Source: Sporocytophaga myxococcoides (GTDB lineage Bacteria; Bacteroidota; Bacteroidia; Cytophagales; Cytophagaceae). Taken from it: DNA of 64,000 nt. The notes beneath the pieces are model-generated. The model ran no database searches. It was not told where the DNA came from and worked only from the letters and a program-made list of their open reading frames with translations. Below are positions 53,112 to 62,946 of this stretch, in pieces. The stretch covers positions 530,331 to 594,330 of the forward strand of contig NZ_BBLT01000004.1 of NCBI RefSeq assembly GCF_000775915.1, in the 5' to 3' direction. A program made the translations under genes and the position numbers. The stretch's first letter is position 1. The number at the start of each line of letters is the position of its first letter.

Positions 53112-56100
53112 GTGAAACCGCTCCCGATACATGAAGAACCAAATAGTTTCCCAATTATAGGAATTGGAGCCTCAGCAGGAGGGCTTGAAGCTATTATGGA
53201 ATTCTTTGATAACCTGAAGCTTGAGGTTAACGCAGCTTTTGTCATTATCCAGCATTTGTCTCCCGACTATAAAAGCATGATGCCTCAGCTTCTTTCAAAG
53301 CATACCAAAATGCAGATATTTGAAGCTCAGGAAGATATCATTATTGAACCAGGCTGCATCTATGTAATCACTCCAAGCAGAAATATCACATTAAGCAGCA
53401 ACAGGTTAAAGCTCCATAAAAAGGTAGCAGGAAAAATTCCTAACATGGCCATTGATATATTTTTCAAGTCTTTGGCTGATGAACGAGGCCCCAATGCAAT
53501 AGGCGTGGTACTCTCCGGTACTGGCTCTGATGGAACTAAAGGTCTTGAAGAAATCAGAAATGCAGGCGGGTTGGCGGTTGTTCAGGATCCTCTCACAGCC
53601 AAGTTTGACGGCATGCCCAGGAATGCCATTGACACAGGCAATGCAGATATGATTCTTGCAGTAAGTCAGATGCCTGATGAAATTATTAGTTTCATTCATG
53701 ACACACCTGGAAATACTATTCCAGGACGATTGTCTGATGAGGAAGAAGTAATCATTCATGAAATTCTGAATTTAATCCATAAGAGAGGCGGAAACGATTT
53801 CACATCATATAAACCATCCACTATTAGCAGAAGAATCGCCAAAAGGATGACTCTGAATAATTTTAAAAAGCTTATTGATTACAAGGACTTCATTCATACG
53901 AATAAAGAAGAACTTGATACATTGGCTCAGGACTTTCTTATTGGTGTTACAAAATTTTTTAGAGACAAGGATTCTTTTAATATTCTGGAACATGAAGTTA
54001 TCCCTTCACTATTTGCTTCAAGTGAGAAAGAGATAAAAATATGGGTAGCAGCCTGCAGTACAGGAGAAGAAGCTTACAGTATTGCTATACTCGCCCAAGA
54101 ATATATACTAAAACATGGACTAACTCACCAGGTAAAAATATTTGCAACTGATATCAATAAAACTGCGCTGGAAACTGCATCCAAAGGGATGTATCCAACT
54201 TCCATTGAAAATGATATTACAGACGCCCGTTTAAAAACATGGTTTGAAAAGTCAGGTGATAATTACAAAATAAATGGTCATTTAAGAAAGATGATCGTTT
54301 TCGCACAGCACGATCTTACCAGAAATGCTCCTTATAGCAGAATAGATCTTATTTCCTGCAGAAACCTACTCATATATTTAAATCAGGGATTACAGAAAAA
54401 TATCTTATCTAAGTTTTATTTCAGCTTAAAGCCAAACAGATATTTATTCCTTGGAACGAGCGAAAATATTGGAGAGTTGAACCAGGAATTTCATGAATTA
54501 CACAAAAAATTCAAAATTTATCAGAAAACAAGCAACAAAAGAAAACTGCCAACTGAAAGTTATGGGGGACTAGGAGGTTTTACTCTTCACAACCCAACTT
54601 CTTTTAAGTTTCCGGAATTTTCTCACAAACCTTTTGCATTTCCTTCAGCTCCTGCACCTAATCTGACAGATCTCTTGCTTACTCATTCAGGGTTTAGTGC
54701 GATCTGTATCAATGAAAATTATGAACTAACTCAGGCTTCTGGTGACTATGAAAAGTATATTCATTTTAAGCCAAAACATCTTGAATTAAATATACTGAAA
54801 ATAGTATCAGAAGAATTGTCCATAGTTCTGGGATCCGCTATTCGCAAGGCGATCAAACGTAACGAAACAATAAAGCTTGACAGAATAACGCTTCAGGAAG
54901 AGGGTTCCAAACGGAACATACAAATCATTATCTCCCCTACTACGGAAAAAAAGACTGAGAAAAAAATATACTGGATATTCTTTAAAGAATTACCGGCAAC
55001 TGAAAAACTGACGAATGAAACTTCGATAGACCTTAGTGAGCAGAAATTCATTACCTCAGAGCGTATTATGGAGCTGGAAGATGAACTGATCGAAACAAGA
55101 GAAAATCTCCAAACTGCTGTTGAAGAACTGGAAACATCAAATGAGGAAATGCAGTCTTCAAATGAAGAACTGGTTTCTGCAAATGAAGAATTACAAAGTA
55201 CTAATGAAGAACTGCAGTCACTGAACGAAGAGTTGCATTCTGTTAATGCAGAATTTCAGATCAAGATAAAGGAATTGATTGAGCTCAATGATGATTTGAA
55301 TAATTTCTTCAAAAGCTCTGACATTTCTCAGATCTTCATTAACAAAGACCTTGTCATAAGGAAATTTACACCTATATCAGCAAAACAGATCAATCTTATA
55401 GAAAGTGATATAGGAAGGCCAATTGCTCATATATCCAACAACATCAATCATCCCAGGCTTATAGAAGATATTCAGTATGTGATCAACTCACAATCCATAT
55501 TGCAAAAGGAAATTCAATCCTACAACAATATGTGGTATCAGATGAAGATAATGCCCTATATCAAACAGGATCTGACAGTGGATGGGGCTATTATCACTTT
55601 TGTTGATATTACATACCTGAAGAGCCTGAACAACCTTATCTCGGGAGTAATCAATAGCTCACTCAGCGGAATCATGGCTCTGGAACCTGTAAAGGATAAG
55701 GATGGAAACATTACAGACATGAGCTTTGTTCTTACGAACAGCACATTAGGAAAAATATTCAGAAAAAAAACGGAAGACTTTAATGGTAAACTTCTCAAAT
55801 CGGAGTTTCCAGAGATCATAATTCCCGAACTTTTTGAAAAACTTGTAATGGCATATGAAACCAACGATTTACTGCATACGGAACAATATAGCGAACGACA
55901 ACATAAATGGTTTGAACTATCTGCCGTAAAGACAGGAGATAATTTAGTTATTACAATTGGGGATATAACTGAAAAGCGAGAGGCAGAGACCAGGATCAGG
56001 GAGGCTTATGAAGAACTTAAAGAAACACAGAAAAACCTTCAGCAGTTGAATGATCACCTGGAAGAAAGAGTAGAGAAAAGAACTAGAGACCTTACCATAA

Positions 56101-57242
56101 GTCAGGAACGCTATAAAGCACTTTCACTGGCAACAAATGATGCTATTTATGATTGGGAATTCTCTTCCAATACTGTATGGTGGAATGAAGGCTTCAAAAA
56201 CATGTTCGGCTATGAACATACTGATGAATCCAAAGGTATAGAATCAAGGTTTGAAAAGATACATCCCGAAGACAGGCAAAGAATTATTGAAAGTATACAG
56301 AATAGCATAACTAAGGGTAAGATTCAGTGGCAGGAAGAATACAGATTTGAAAAATCAGATGGCAGTTATTCCAACGTACTCGACAGAGCATACATACTCC
56401 ATTTTGAAGATGGAATGCCATACAGAATAATCGGATCAATAGTTGATCTTACTTCGCTTAAGAAGACTCAGCTTGAACTTGAAAAAACAAACAAAAACCT
56501 TGTTAGAATTAATGCTGATCTTGACAATTTTATTTATACAGCTTCACATGATCTGAAAGCGCCTATTCTGAATATTGAAGGGCTTGTTCAAACAATAAAG
56601 TTAGAAATATTGCCTAAAAGTGAAGATGATGATTTTACATCACTTTTGGAAATGGTTGATATTTCAATAGCAAAATTCAAAGAGACAATCAGGGATCTTA
56701 CTGAAATTGCAAAGGTTCAGAAAGATATTATAATAGATCAGGAGTTAATAGACCTGAAGGAAACTATTGAAGAAACGAAATTATCTATATTAGATTCATT
56801 TATCAAAAATAATGTTACCCTTGAATCCAATCTTCAGGTTCCTTTTATTCTGTTTTCAAGAAAGAATCTCAGAAGCATCTTTTACAATTTTATCAGCAAT
56901 GGCATAAAATACAGGCATCCTGACAGAGATCCTCATCTTAAAATTTCCTCTGAAATTGTTGGTGAATTTGTAGCAATATCATTTAGCGATAATGGTCTGG
57001 GCATTGAAGAAGACAAACTTGATCAGATGTTTGGCATGTTTAAACGCTTCCATGCTCACGTGGATGGCACCGGAATCGGCTTGTATATCGTTAAGAAAAT
57101 AGTAGAAAATGCAGGAGGTAAGATAAGTGTAGAAAGCATATTGGATAAAGGAACTACATTTAAAATTTTCCTCAGAACAAATAGCATCCAACAACTGAGT
57201 AATGATTTAACAAATTCAAAAAAAACTGTTAATGGAAAATAA
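53112..57242 (+). CDS. CheB-CheR-PAS histidine kinase (chemotaxis-type hybrid)
   Basis: 1376 residues from a GTG start. CheB methylesterase (about 13-195) has its triad Ser21 (GIGASAGG), His48 (IIQHLSPDY) and Asp140 ([11 protein letters not shown]). CheR methyltransferase (about 210-480) has the SAM-binding [20 protein letters not shown] domains and a long coiled coil ([20 protein letters not shown]) follow, then a PAS near 1000-1110. A HisKA domain with His1146 ([10 protein letters not shown]) and an HATPase ([20 protein letters not shown]) end the chain. No receiver domain precedes CheB. Such fusions are common in Bacteroidota; the methylation target is unknown. It overlaps the phytochrome gene by 11 bp and so probably shares its operon. 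A TATATTTG at 53060-53067 is a candidate promoter -7 box. Confidence 0.93.
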   Translation: MKPLPIHEEPNSFPIIGIGASAGGLEAIMEFFDNLKLEVNAAFVIIQHLSPDYKSMMPQLLSKHTKMQIFEAQEDIIIEPGCIYVITPSRNITLSSNRLKLHKKVAGKIPNMAIDIFFKSLADERGPNAIGVVLSGTGSDGTKGLEEIRNAGGLAVVQDPLTAKFDGMPRNAIDTGNADMILAVSQMPDEIISFIHDTPGNTIPGRLSDEEEVIIHEILNLIHKRGGNDFTSYKPSTISRRIAKRMTLNNFKKLIDYKDFIHTNKEELDTLAQDFLIGVTKFFRDKDSFNILEHEVIPSLFASSEKEIKIWVAACSTGEEAYSIAILAQEYILKHGLTHQVKIFATDINKTALETASKGMYPTSIENDITDARLKTWFEKSGDNYKINGHLRKMIVFAQHDLTRNAPYSRIDLISCRNLLIYLNQGLQKNILSKFYFSLKPNRYLFLGTSENIGELNQEFHELHKKFKIYQKTSNKRKLPTESYGGLGGFTLHNPTSFKFPEFSHKPFAFPSAPAPNLTDLLLTHSGFSAICINENYELTQASGDYEKYIHFKPKHLELNILKIVSEELSIVLGSAIRKAIKRNETIKLDRITLQEEGSKRNIQIIISPTTEKKTEKKIYWIFFKELPATEKLTNETSIDLSEQKFITSERIMELEDELIETRENLQTAVEELETSNEEMQSSNEELVSANEELQSTNEELQSLNEELHSVNAEFQIKIKELIELNDDLNNFFKSSDISQIFINKDLVIRKFTPISAKQINLIESDIGRPIAHISNNINHPRLIEDIQYVINSQSILQKEIQSYNNMWYQMKIMPYIKQDLTVDGAIITFVDITYLKSLNNLISGVINSSLSGIMALEPVKDKDGNITDMSFVLTNSTLGKIFRKKTEDFNGKLLKSEFPEIIIPELFEKLVMAYETNDLLHTEQYSERQHKWFELSAVKTGDNLVITIGDITEKREAETRIREAYEELKETQKNLQQLNDHLEERVEKRTRDLTISQERYKALSLATNDAIYDWEFSSNTVWWNEGFKNMFGYEHTDESKGIESRFEKIHPEDRQRIIESIQNSITKGKIQWQEEYRFEKSDGSYSNVLDRAYILHFEDGMPYRIIGSIVDLTSLKKTQLELEKTNKNLVRINADLDNFIYTASHDLKAPILNIEGLVQTIKLEILPKSEDDDFTSLLEMVDISIAKFKETIRDLTEIAKVQKDIIIDQELIDLKETIEETKLSILDSFIKNNVTLESNLQVPFILFSRKNLRSIFYNFISNGIKYRHPDRDPHLKISSEIVGEFVAISFSDNGLGIEEDKLDQMFGMFKRFHAHVDGTGIGLYIVKKIVENAGGKISVESILDKGTTFKIFLRTNSIQQLSNDLTNSKKTVNGK

Positions 57243-58749
57243 TCCAAGTAAAAAGAACTATGATTCAGAATTTTGCGGTAATCTGCCACTGAATTTTATT
57301 AATACCATACAACCTTATGGTGCTCTTATAGTTCTTGAAAAACTAAGGTGGACAATTATTCAGGTCAGTGAAAACATAAAAGAGCTTTTTGGCAAAGAGG
57401 TACAGGAAATACTTAACAACCCTCTTTCATCTTTTCTTTCAAAGGAAGCCTATGAAGCTTTGCTATTAAAAATTAATGATGATAATTTAAAAGAAAGAAT
57501 TCCATTACATTTCAGTTTTAATAATCATGAATGTTTTGCAATTGCTCATTTTAAAGATGGACAGGTGATCATGGAACTTGAAAGAGTTCCGGTTATTAAG
57601 AAGGATTTTTCTTACCTCTATCAGGATGTTAAATTCATTGTGTCAAAGCTCAAAAATGTGGATAGTATAACACAGATCAGTCAAATAGCCTGCGAAGAGA
57701 TCAAGAGAATATCAGGCTTTGACAAAGTCATGATTTATCAGTTTGATGAATCATGGAATGGACAAGTAATTGCTGAGGCCAAAAATGAAGGTATGGATGC
57801 ATATTTAGGGCTCAGATTTCCAGCTTCAGATATCCCCAAACAGGCAAGAGAACTATACTTTAATAATCCCTATAGATTTATTCCTAACAGAAGTTACAAG
57901 GCTGTAAAACTTAATCCCATTCTCAACCCAAACACATTCAGATACACAAATCTGGGAGATTGCAATTTAAGAGCTGTGGCTCCGGTTCATCTTGAGTATC
58001 TTCAAAATATGAAGGTCGAAACGTCTATGTCAACTCCCATAATAAAAAATGATAAGTTATGGGGCTTGATCTCTTGTCATCATAGAATTGCCAGAGAAAT
58101 ACCATATGATTTAAGATCTGCGTTTGAGTTATTGTCTAATATATTATCCACCCAGCTTGTATTAAATGAGAAACAAAATGATCTGCTTGCAAGCTCTCAA
58201 CTTAGTTCAATTCAGTCCAGACTCTACAGGCAAATGAGTTCAGCTACTCATTTTATCGATGGGCTGCTTGAAAACAACACTTTGCTGGATCTTCTCGATA
58301 TACAAGGCTCTGTAGTAATTTTCAACGGTAAAATCAGAGAATTGGGTAAAACTCCTGCAACCTCATTTATCAAGGAACTTTCTTATTGGCTGAAGGTAAA
58401 AAAGATTGATAAAATTTTTCATTCAGACACTACGCTCCTGGAGCTTGATGCAAACTATAAATACAAAGAGGAGGCTAGCGGAATAATTGTAATTCCGATT
58501 TCTGTAAAACGAGGTGAATATATTGTCGGATTTCGTCCGGAAATCATTCAAACCGTTCATTGGGGCGGCAATCCTGATGAGGCCATTCATTTTGAATCTG
58601 ACCATAAAACATATCATCCCAGAAACTCATTCAGTACATGGAAAGAAACTGTTAAAAATACGTCTAAAGCCTGGACAACACAAACACTAAAGGCTGCAGA
58701 TGAACTTCAAAAATCGATCACTGATATTCTAAATAGAAACCAGAACTAG
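57232..58749 (+). CDS. Bacteriophytochrome photosensory module without kinase domain
   Basis: 505 residues: PAS (about 20-115; INTIQPYGALIVLE), GAF (about 130-320; LRFPASDIPKQARELYF, APVHLEYLQNMKV, WGLISCHHR) and PHY (about 320-495; ends near the C-terminus). Cys15 (SEFCGNL) lies at the N-terminus, where bacteriophytochromes bind biliverdin. PASDIP and the PHY region identify a red/far-red receptor. There is no histidine kinase or other output domain. The start lies inside the end of the CheB-CheR kinase gene (ATG at 57232), which suggests that the kinase upstream is the partner, or that it signals through dimer contacts. The heme oxygenase gene downstream supplies the chromophore. Confidence 0.93.
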   Translation: MENNPSKKNYDSEFCGNLPLNFINTIQPYGALIVLEKLRWTIIQVSENIKELFGKEVQEILNNPLSSFLSKEAYEALLLKINDDNLKERIPLHFSFNNHECFAIAHFKDGQVIMELERVPVIKKDFSYLYQDVKFIVSKLKNVDSITQISQIACEEIKRISGFDKVMIYQFDESWNGQVIAEAKNEGMDAYLGLRFPASDIPKQARELYFNNPYRFIPNRSYKAVKLNPILNPNTFRYTNLGDCNLRAVAPVHLEYLQNMKVETSMSTPIIKNDKLWGLISCHHRIAREIPYDLRSAFELLSNILSTQLVLNEKQNDLLASSQLSSIQSRLYRQMSSATHFIDGLLENNTLLDLLDIQGSVVIFNGKIRELGKTPATSFIKELSYWLKVKKIDKIFHSDTTLLELDANYKYKEEASGIIVIPISVKRGEYIVGFRPEIIQTVHWGGNPDEAIHFESDHKTYHPRNSFSTWKETVKNTSKAWTTQTLKAADELQKSITDILNRNQN

Positions 58750-58781
58750 TTGAGTAACCCGATTATCATCCTAAATGATTT

Positions 58782-59363
58782 ATGCTTCTTGATAAAATAA
58801 AACAGCAAACCGCCGAAAATCATGCTGCAATGGAAAATAGTAATTTAATGAAGCCTGTAATGAATCGGGAGCTTAATCTTGAATCTTACAGAAAGATACT
58901 AATTAAATTTTATGGCTTTTTTCAGCCACTTGAAAATTCAATTCATCGCTTTACTGATATCCTTAATTATCTTCCTGATTTGGAAACAAGAAGAAAATCT
59001 TCGACAATAAAAGAGGATCTTCAGAGACTTGGCTATAAGAGTGAAATTAACCTTTGTACGGATTTACCGGAAATCACAACTTCATCTCAGGCGATGGGAT
59101 GTCTTTATGTGATGGAAGGTTCAACGCTTGGCGGAAGAATGATATCCAGAATAATCAAAGAGAGTCTCTTAATTGAGATGGACTCGGGTGTAAGCTTCTT
59201 CAGCGGATATGGTGAAGAGACAGGCAAGAAATGGAAATTATTCTGTGAAGCTTTAAAAGAATATAGCTTGGCAGCAAACGACGACAATACAATCATCAAT
59301 GCTGCAAATGAAACATTTATTAAATTTAAAAACTGGGTAGAATCAGAACCGAATGATCTATAA
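58782..59363 (+). CDS. Biliverdin-producing heme oxygenase (BphO-like)
   Basis: 193 residues, the length of bacterial heme oxygenases. His14 (QQTAENHAAMEN) fits the proximal heme ligand, and LYVMEGSTLGGRMISRIIKE is the distal-helix motif with the conserved Gly pair. It opens heme to biliverdin IX, CO and iron with electrons from ferredoxin or similar. It lies 32 bp after the phytochrome gene, the classical pairing that provides its chromophore. The start at 58782 was chosen because the helix with His14 begins at once. Confidence 0.93.
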   Translation: MLLDKIKQQTAENHAAMENSNLMKPVMNRELNLESYRKILIKFYGFFQPLENSIHRFTDILNYLPDLETRRKSSTIKEDLQRLGYKSEINLCTDLPEITTSSQAMGCLYVMEGSTLGGRMISRIIKESLLIEMDSGVSFFSGYGEETGKKWKLFCEALKEYSLAANDDNTIINAANETFIKFKNWVESEPNDL

Positions 59364-59465
59364 ATGTGTTCTTTTTTATCATAAATTAATAATATTGACT
59401 AAATTCAATACTGTTTTATGTTATTTACTTTTTAAACTTGTAAAACAACTAAACTTAATATTGCA

Positions 59466-59849
59466 ATGAAAAAGATTGATAAAATTCTTCTCGTTGATAA
59501 TGATAGCGTAAATAATTTTTTAAATGCCAGGCTACTTAAAAAGCTTGAAATAGCTAATGAAATAAACGTAGCACTAAATGGGAAAGAAGCTATTAACCAT
59601 CTGAATAAAAGCACTTCCTGTCCTGAATTGATTCTTCTGGACATCAATATGCCTGTGATGGATGGCTTTGAATTTCTGAATTCCTATAAAATACATACTT
59701 CAAGTGACCCTGTAATTGTCGTTCTTACTACTTCATCAAATGAAAATGACATAAGTAAACTTGAAAATCATCCTTCGGTAATGGGATATCTTAACAAGCC
59801 TCTGACAGCAGAAAAGATTAATTCGGTTCTGGAGAAACATTTTAGATAA
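59466..59849 (+). CDS. Single-domain (CheY/Rcp-like) response regulator
   Basis: 127 residues consisting only of a receiver: LVDNDSVNNFLNARLLKKLE with the acidic pair, phospho-acceptor Asp59 (LILLDINMPVMDGFEFL), TTSSNENDIS and a Lys in LNKPLTAEKI. No output domain. It is 102 bp after the heme oxygenase gene on the same strand and is the last gene before a terminator, so it probably accepts phosphate from the CheB-CheR kinase or a phytochrome-partner kinase. Inference from position; Rcp1-type regulators do this for cyanobacterial phytochromes. Confidence 0.93.
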   Translation: MKKIDKILLVDNDSVNNFLNARLLKKLEIANEINVALNGKEAINHLNKSTSCPELILLDINMPVMDGFEFLNSYKIHTSSDPVIVVLTTSSNENDISKLENHPSVMGYLNKPLTAEKINSVLEKHFR

Positions 59850-59856
59850 TAAATAA

Positions 59857-59879
59857 AAAAGCTCCCATTAGGAGCTTTT
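59857..59879. terminator. Bidirectional terminator between the light operon and the surface operon
   Basis: AAAAGCTCC (59857-59865) pairs with GGAGCTTTT (59871-59879) around a five-base loop, with T- and A-runs on both sides. It serves both the response regulator and the convergent OmpA-family gene. Confidence 0.88.
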
Positions 59880-59893
59880 ATTTATTCTATTTG

Positions 59894-61813
59894 TCATTCA
59901 ATAATCATCAACTCTGTTCTACGATTGAGCTGCTTGTTTTTAGGACTGTCATTGGGCACAATAGGCTTATTAGGCCCATAACCATTACTTATGAGCCTAT
60001 CAGCCCTTATTCCTTTTTTAATCAGGTATTCAGCAACTGTAGCAGCTCTCTTTTTAGATAACTCCATGTTGTATCCCCGATTGCCATCGCTATCAGAATG
60101 CCCTGAAACTTCTAACTTTATATTCGGATGTTTTAATAAAAAGTTATAAACCCTGGTAAGTTCAATTTCAGATTCAGGTCTAAGAGAGGCGTCATTTACA
60201 TTAAAGAAAATATTCCTAAGCACAATAACAGTACCCTTTTTAAGAGGCTTCAGATAAATATCCTCATCAATTTCCTCGTATCTGTTAAGACCTGAGACAT
60301 CAAGGTTTTTTGAATAAAAAGAATAATTTTCAGATTCAACTGCAATGTTATAATTACGACCTGTAGGTAAAGCAATAATATATTTACCTGAACTCTTATT
60401 TGGCAAAAATTTACCTACAGACTTTTGAGTTGAGTTATCCGATATCTCAATCTTAGCATCAATAGGTTTTAAGGTCAATTCATCAATTACACGTCCTTTC
60501 CAGACAATTACAGGAGCAAGAGCTACACTTCTCTCCAGCATATATATATCTTTCTCTCCACTCCCTCCTTCTCTTACAGAAGAAAAATAAGCTCTTGAAT
60601 TGTCAGCAGACCAGGTGAAGTATACATCATCATCAGCAGTATTGATTGGATATCCGATATTCTCAGGATTAGATAATATCTCTCCGGTTTCAAGATCTAT
60701 TTCAACGGAAAAAATATCAAAACCTCCCATAGAATTATAACTTCTCGAACTAAAATAAAGTGTTTTTCCATCTGCATGAATAAAAGGCGACAATTCATCG
60801 TCAGGAGTGTTTACCTGTGGACCCAGTAATTGAGGAGTGCTATATTCACCATTATCTTGCATTCTGGTCATATAAATATCTGTACCGCCTACACCACCAC
60901 TTTTATTGCTTGTAAAAAACAAGACTTTATGATCGGAAGACAAGCTTCCGCTCGACTCCCAAAAAGGTGAATTAATATTAGGTCCGAGATTTTTGGGAGA
61001 CGACCAGCTTTTTCCCTCCAGATTACTGATAAATAAATCACCACCATTAGAAGTTGCTTTGTATATAAGCATTTGCTGGCCATCAGCACTTAGACCAATA
61101 CACGCATCATGGCTCTCTGTATTAATCTTACTTCCAACACCTTCAGCAGGAGACCAGGTTGTATCTTTCTTTGAATAGTAAATATCTTCATAATAATGGA
61201 AATCTTCATGAAGCATCTGACCTGTGCTGTTATCTCTTCGTGATGTAAAATAAAGTATTGATTCATCAGCGGAAATTACAGGATTATAATCCGGAAATTT
61301 AGAATTCACTGTAGGACCAAGATTTTGCACTTTAATTTCCAGAGGCATAGCGATAAGCTTTATTCCGTTATGACAATTTCTGATCAGATTATCCAGTTCT
61401 TGCACTCTGTTCTTTTCCGATCCTTTCAACTGCTGTTGAAACGCTGTGTAATACGGAATAGCCTGTTCAAAATTATGAGTTAAATGATTTGCCCTGCCTA
61501 AATAAAAATCAAGCTCTCGGATAGTACATCCTTTTAACTTAGCATCTTCCAGAAAAACCAATGCTTTTGAATAATTTTTTAATTCGCAATAACACGCTCC
61601 CAGGTAATACTTTATTCCAGCATGATCTTTATCTATACTTTCCGCAATAGTAAAGTTTTCCATTGCACCTTTATAGTCTCCATCTGTAAAAAACGACACG
61701 CCATACTCATAATGCTTTTTAGCTTTTTTGTTAGCAGGAACCTGTCCATAGCATACGAGAGCAGAAATAAATATAAATGTGAAGATTAAGATATACTGTT
61801 TAATGAATTCCAT
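59894..61813 (-). CDS. PorE-like TPR/beta-propeller/OmpA family protein
   Basis: 639 residues from the ATG at 61813. Signal peptide (YILIFTFIFISALVCYGQ); TPR repeats about 30-120 (AKKHYEYGVSFFTDGDYKGA, IKYYLGACYCELKNYSKALV); a PD40/WD40-like propeller about 175-430 (FPDYNPVISADESILYFTSR, DIYMTRMQDNG); a carboxypeptidase-regulatory-like domain (VIVWKGRVIDELTLKPIDAK); and a C-terminal OmpA peptidoglycan-binding domain (GHSDSDGNRGYNMELSKKRA, GYGPNKPIV). That order is exactly the PorE architecture, which in type IX secretion anchors the machinery to the cell wall. It is the last gene of a minus-strand operon with PorP/SprF and an adhesin. Confidence 0.92.
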   Translation of the reverse strand: MEFIKQYILIFTFIFISALVCYGQVPANKKAKKHYEYGVSFFTDGDYKGAMENFTIAESIDKDHAGIKYYLGACYCELKNYSKALVFLEDAKLKGCTIRELDFYLGRANHLTHNFEQAIPYYTAFQQQLKGSEKNRVQELDNLIRNCHNGIKLIAMPLEIKVQNLGPTVNSKFPDYNPVISADESILYFTSRRDNSTGQMLHEDFHYYEDIYYSKKDTTWSPAEGVGSKINTESHDACIGLSADGQQMLIYKATSNGGDLFISNLEGKSWSSPKNLGPNINSPFWESSGSLSSDHKVLFFTSNKSGGVGGTDIYMTRMQDNGEYSTPQLLGPQVNTPDDELSPFIHADGKTLYFSSRSYNSMGGFDIFSVEIDLETGEILSNPENIGYPINTADDDVYFTWSADNSRAYFSSVREGGSGEKDIYMLERSVALAPVIVWKGRVIDELTLKPIDAKIEISDNSTQKSVGKFLPNKSSGKYIIALPTGRNYNIAVESENYSFYSKNLDVSGLNRYEEIDEDIYLKPLKKGTVIVLRNIFFNVNDASLRPESEIELTRVYNFLLKHPNIKLEVSGHSDSDGNRGYNMELSKKRAATVAEYLIKKGIRADRLISNGYGPNKPIVPNDSPKNKQLNRRTELMIIE

Positions 61814-61867
61814 TTTTAAATATAACAACTATTAAACTTTATACAATCAATAAAAGATTATGAACAA

Positions 61868-62944
61868 CTACCAGACATAACTTGGTTTACAACCTGTTGT
61901 AGGTTTATTTACCATTCTGTATGAAAGTACAATTTCATGAGTTCCCCTGCTAAACTGACGAATTCGGCTGGTCGTCATGTCATAAGAATACCCTATATCC
62001 AACATATTTCGGTAAGAAAATCCAAATAAAACAATGACAGCATCTTTTGCTCTCATAGAAGCACCTGCCCAAATAAGGTCTTTGTAATTAAATTTAGCTG
62101 TAAGGTCAACTGAAGGCGGAGCTCCATGATTATATCTGACAATTGCAGAAGGCACCACGGCCAATTCTTCAGACAGATTTACCCTATATCCTCCCATCAG
62201 AAAATAATGAGGGGACAGGTTACCGGTTCCAGTGACTGCATAAGCAGTAGTATTCTGAAACTTTAACTTACTATTAAACATTTGATCCATGGAAATACCA
62301 ATGTAGTATTTTGGTGCATACACCATTAAGCCCACCATAGCATCTGGTGCGATACTTGTAAGATTACCTGATCTTCCAATAGCAGGATCATTATCCTGCA
62401 CCAGTGTTATTTTATCAATATCAATTCTATATTGTTTGATACCCAAAAAAGTTCCCAAGGACATATAAGTTTCACGGGCAAGAGGAATATGATAAGCATA
62501 TGAACCATAGACACCTAATGTACTAAAAGGTCCAATTCTATCATGCATGATTTGTCCGCCAAATCCATGATGACCTTTTAGCTTAAATGACGCAGGAGCA
62601 GTAGGATATTTTCTACCAGTATACCCCAACGCTTTATCCACTGCATTTAATGGTTTCTTAAATCCTCTGTTTCTTCTTCTGTTTACTACATCAAGATCCT
62701 CTCTGTTAATTAACTTTTTACCTTTCTGCCCCTGAATAGTAAGATAATAAGTCTGAGGAGCACCTTCAAGCCCAACCCATTGATTTCTGTATCCTACTTT
62801 TGCTTCAATAAAATTATCTGCTCCAGCTATAGCAGGGTTAATCAGATAGCTGTTCCAGATATATTGAGAGAATTGAGGTATCTGTTGACCAAAAAGATCA
62901 ATACTGACAATTATCAAAACCATTAATATTAATATTCTTTTCAT
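61868..62944 (-). CDS. PorP/SprF family type IX secretion membrane protein
   Basis: 358 residues. Signal peptide (MKRILILMVLIIVSIDLFGQ), then QIPQFSQYIWNSYLINPAIAGA, the family opening, GYRNQWVGLEGAPQTYYLTIQ, HHGFGGQIMHDRIGPFSTLG and the barrel-like terminal IGYSYDMTTSRIRQF with SHEIVLSY-like final strand (THEIVLSYRMV). Starts two bases after the stop of the upstream adhesin gene, so the pair is tightly coupled, and it is followed after 54 bp by the PorE-like gene. In this family, SprF docks and helps surface attachment of its neighbouring SprB-type adhesin. Confidence 0.94.
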   Translation of the reverse strand: MKRILILMVLIIVSIDLFGQQIPQFSQYIWNSYLINPAIAGADNFIEAKVGYRNQWVGLEGAPQTYYLTIQGQKGKKLINREDLDVVNRRRNRGFKKPLNAVDKALGYTGRKYPTAPASFKLKGHHGFGGQIMHDRIGPFSTLGVYGSYAYHIPLARETYMSLGTFLGIKQYRIDIDKITLVQDNDPAIGRSGNLTSIAPDAMVGLMVYAPKYYIGISMDQMFNSKLKFQNTTAYAVTGTGNLSPHYFLMGGYRVNLSEELAVVPSAIVRYNHGAPPSVDLTAKFNYKDLIWAGASMRAKDAVIVLFGFSYRNMLDIGYSYDMTTSRIRQFSRGTHEIVLSYRMVNKPTTGCKPSYVW

Positions 62945-62946
62945 AA

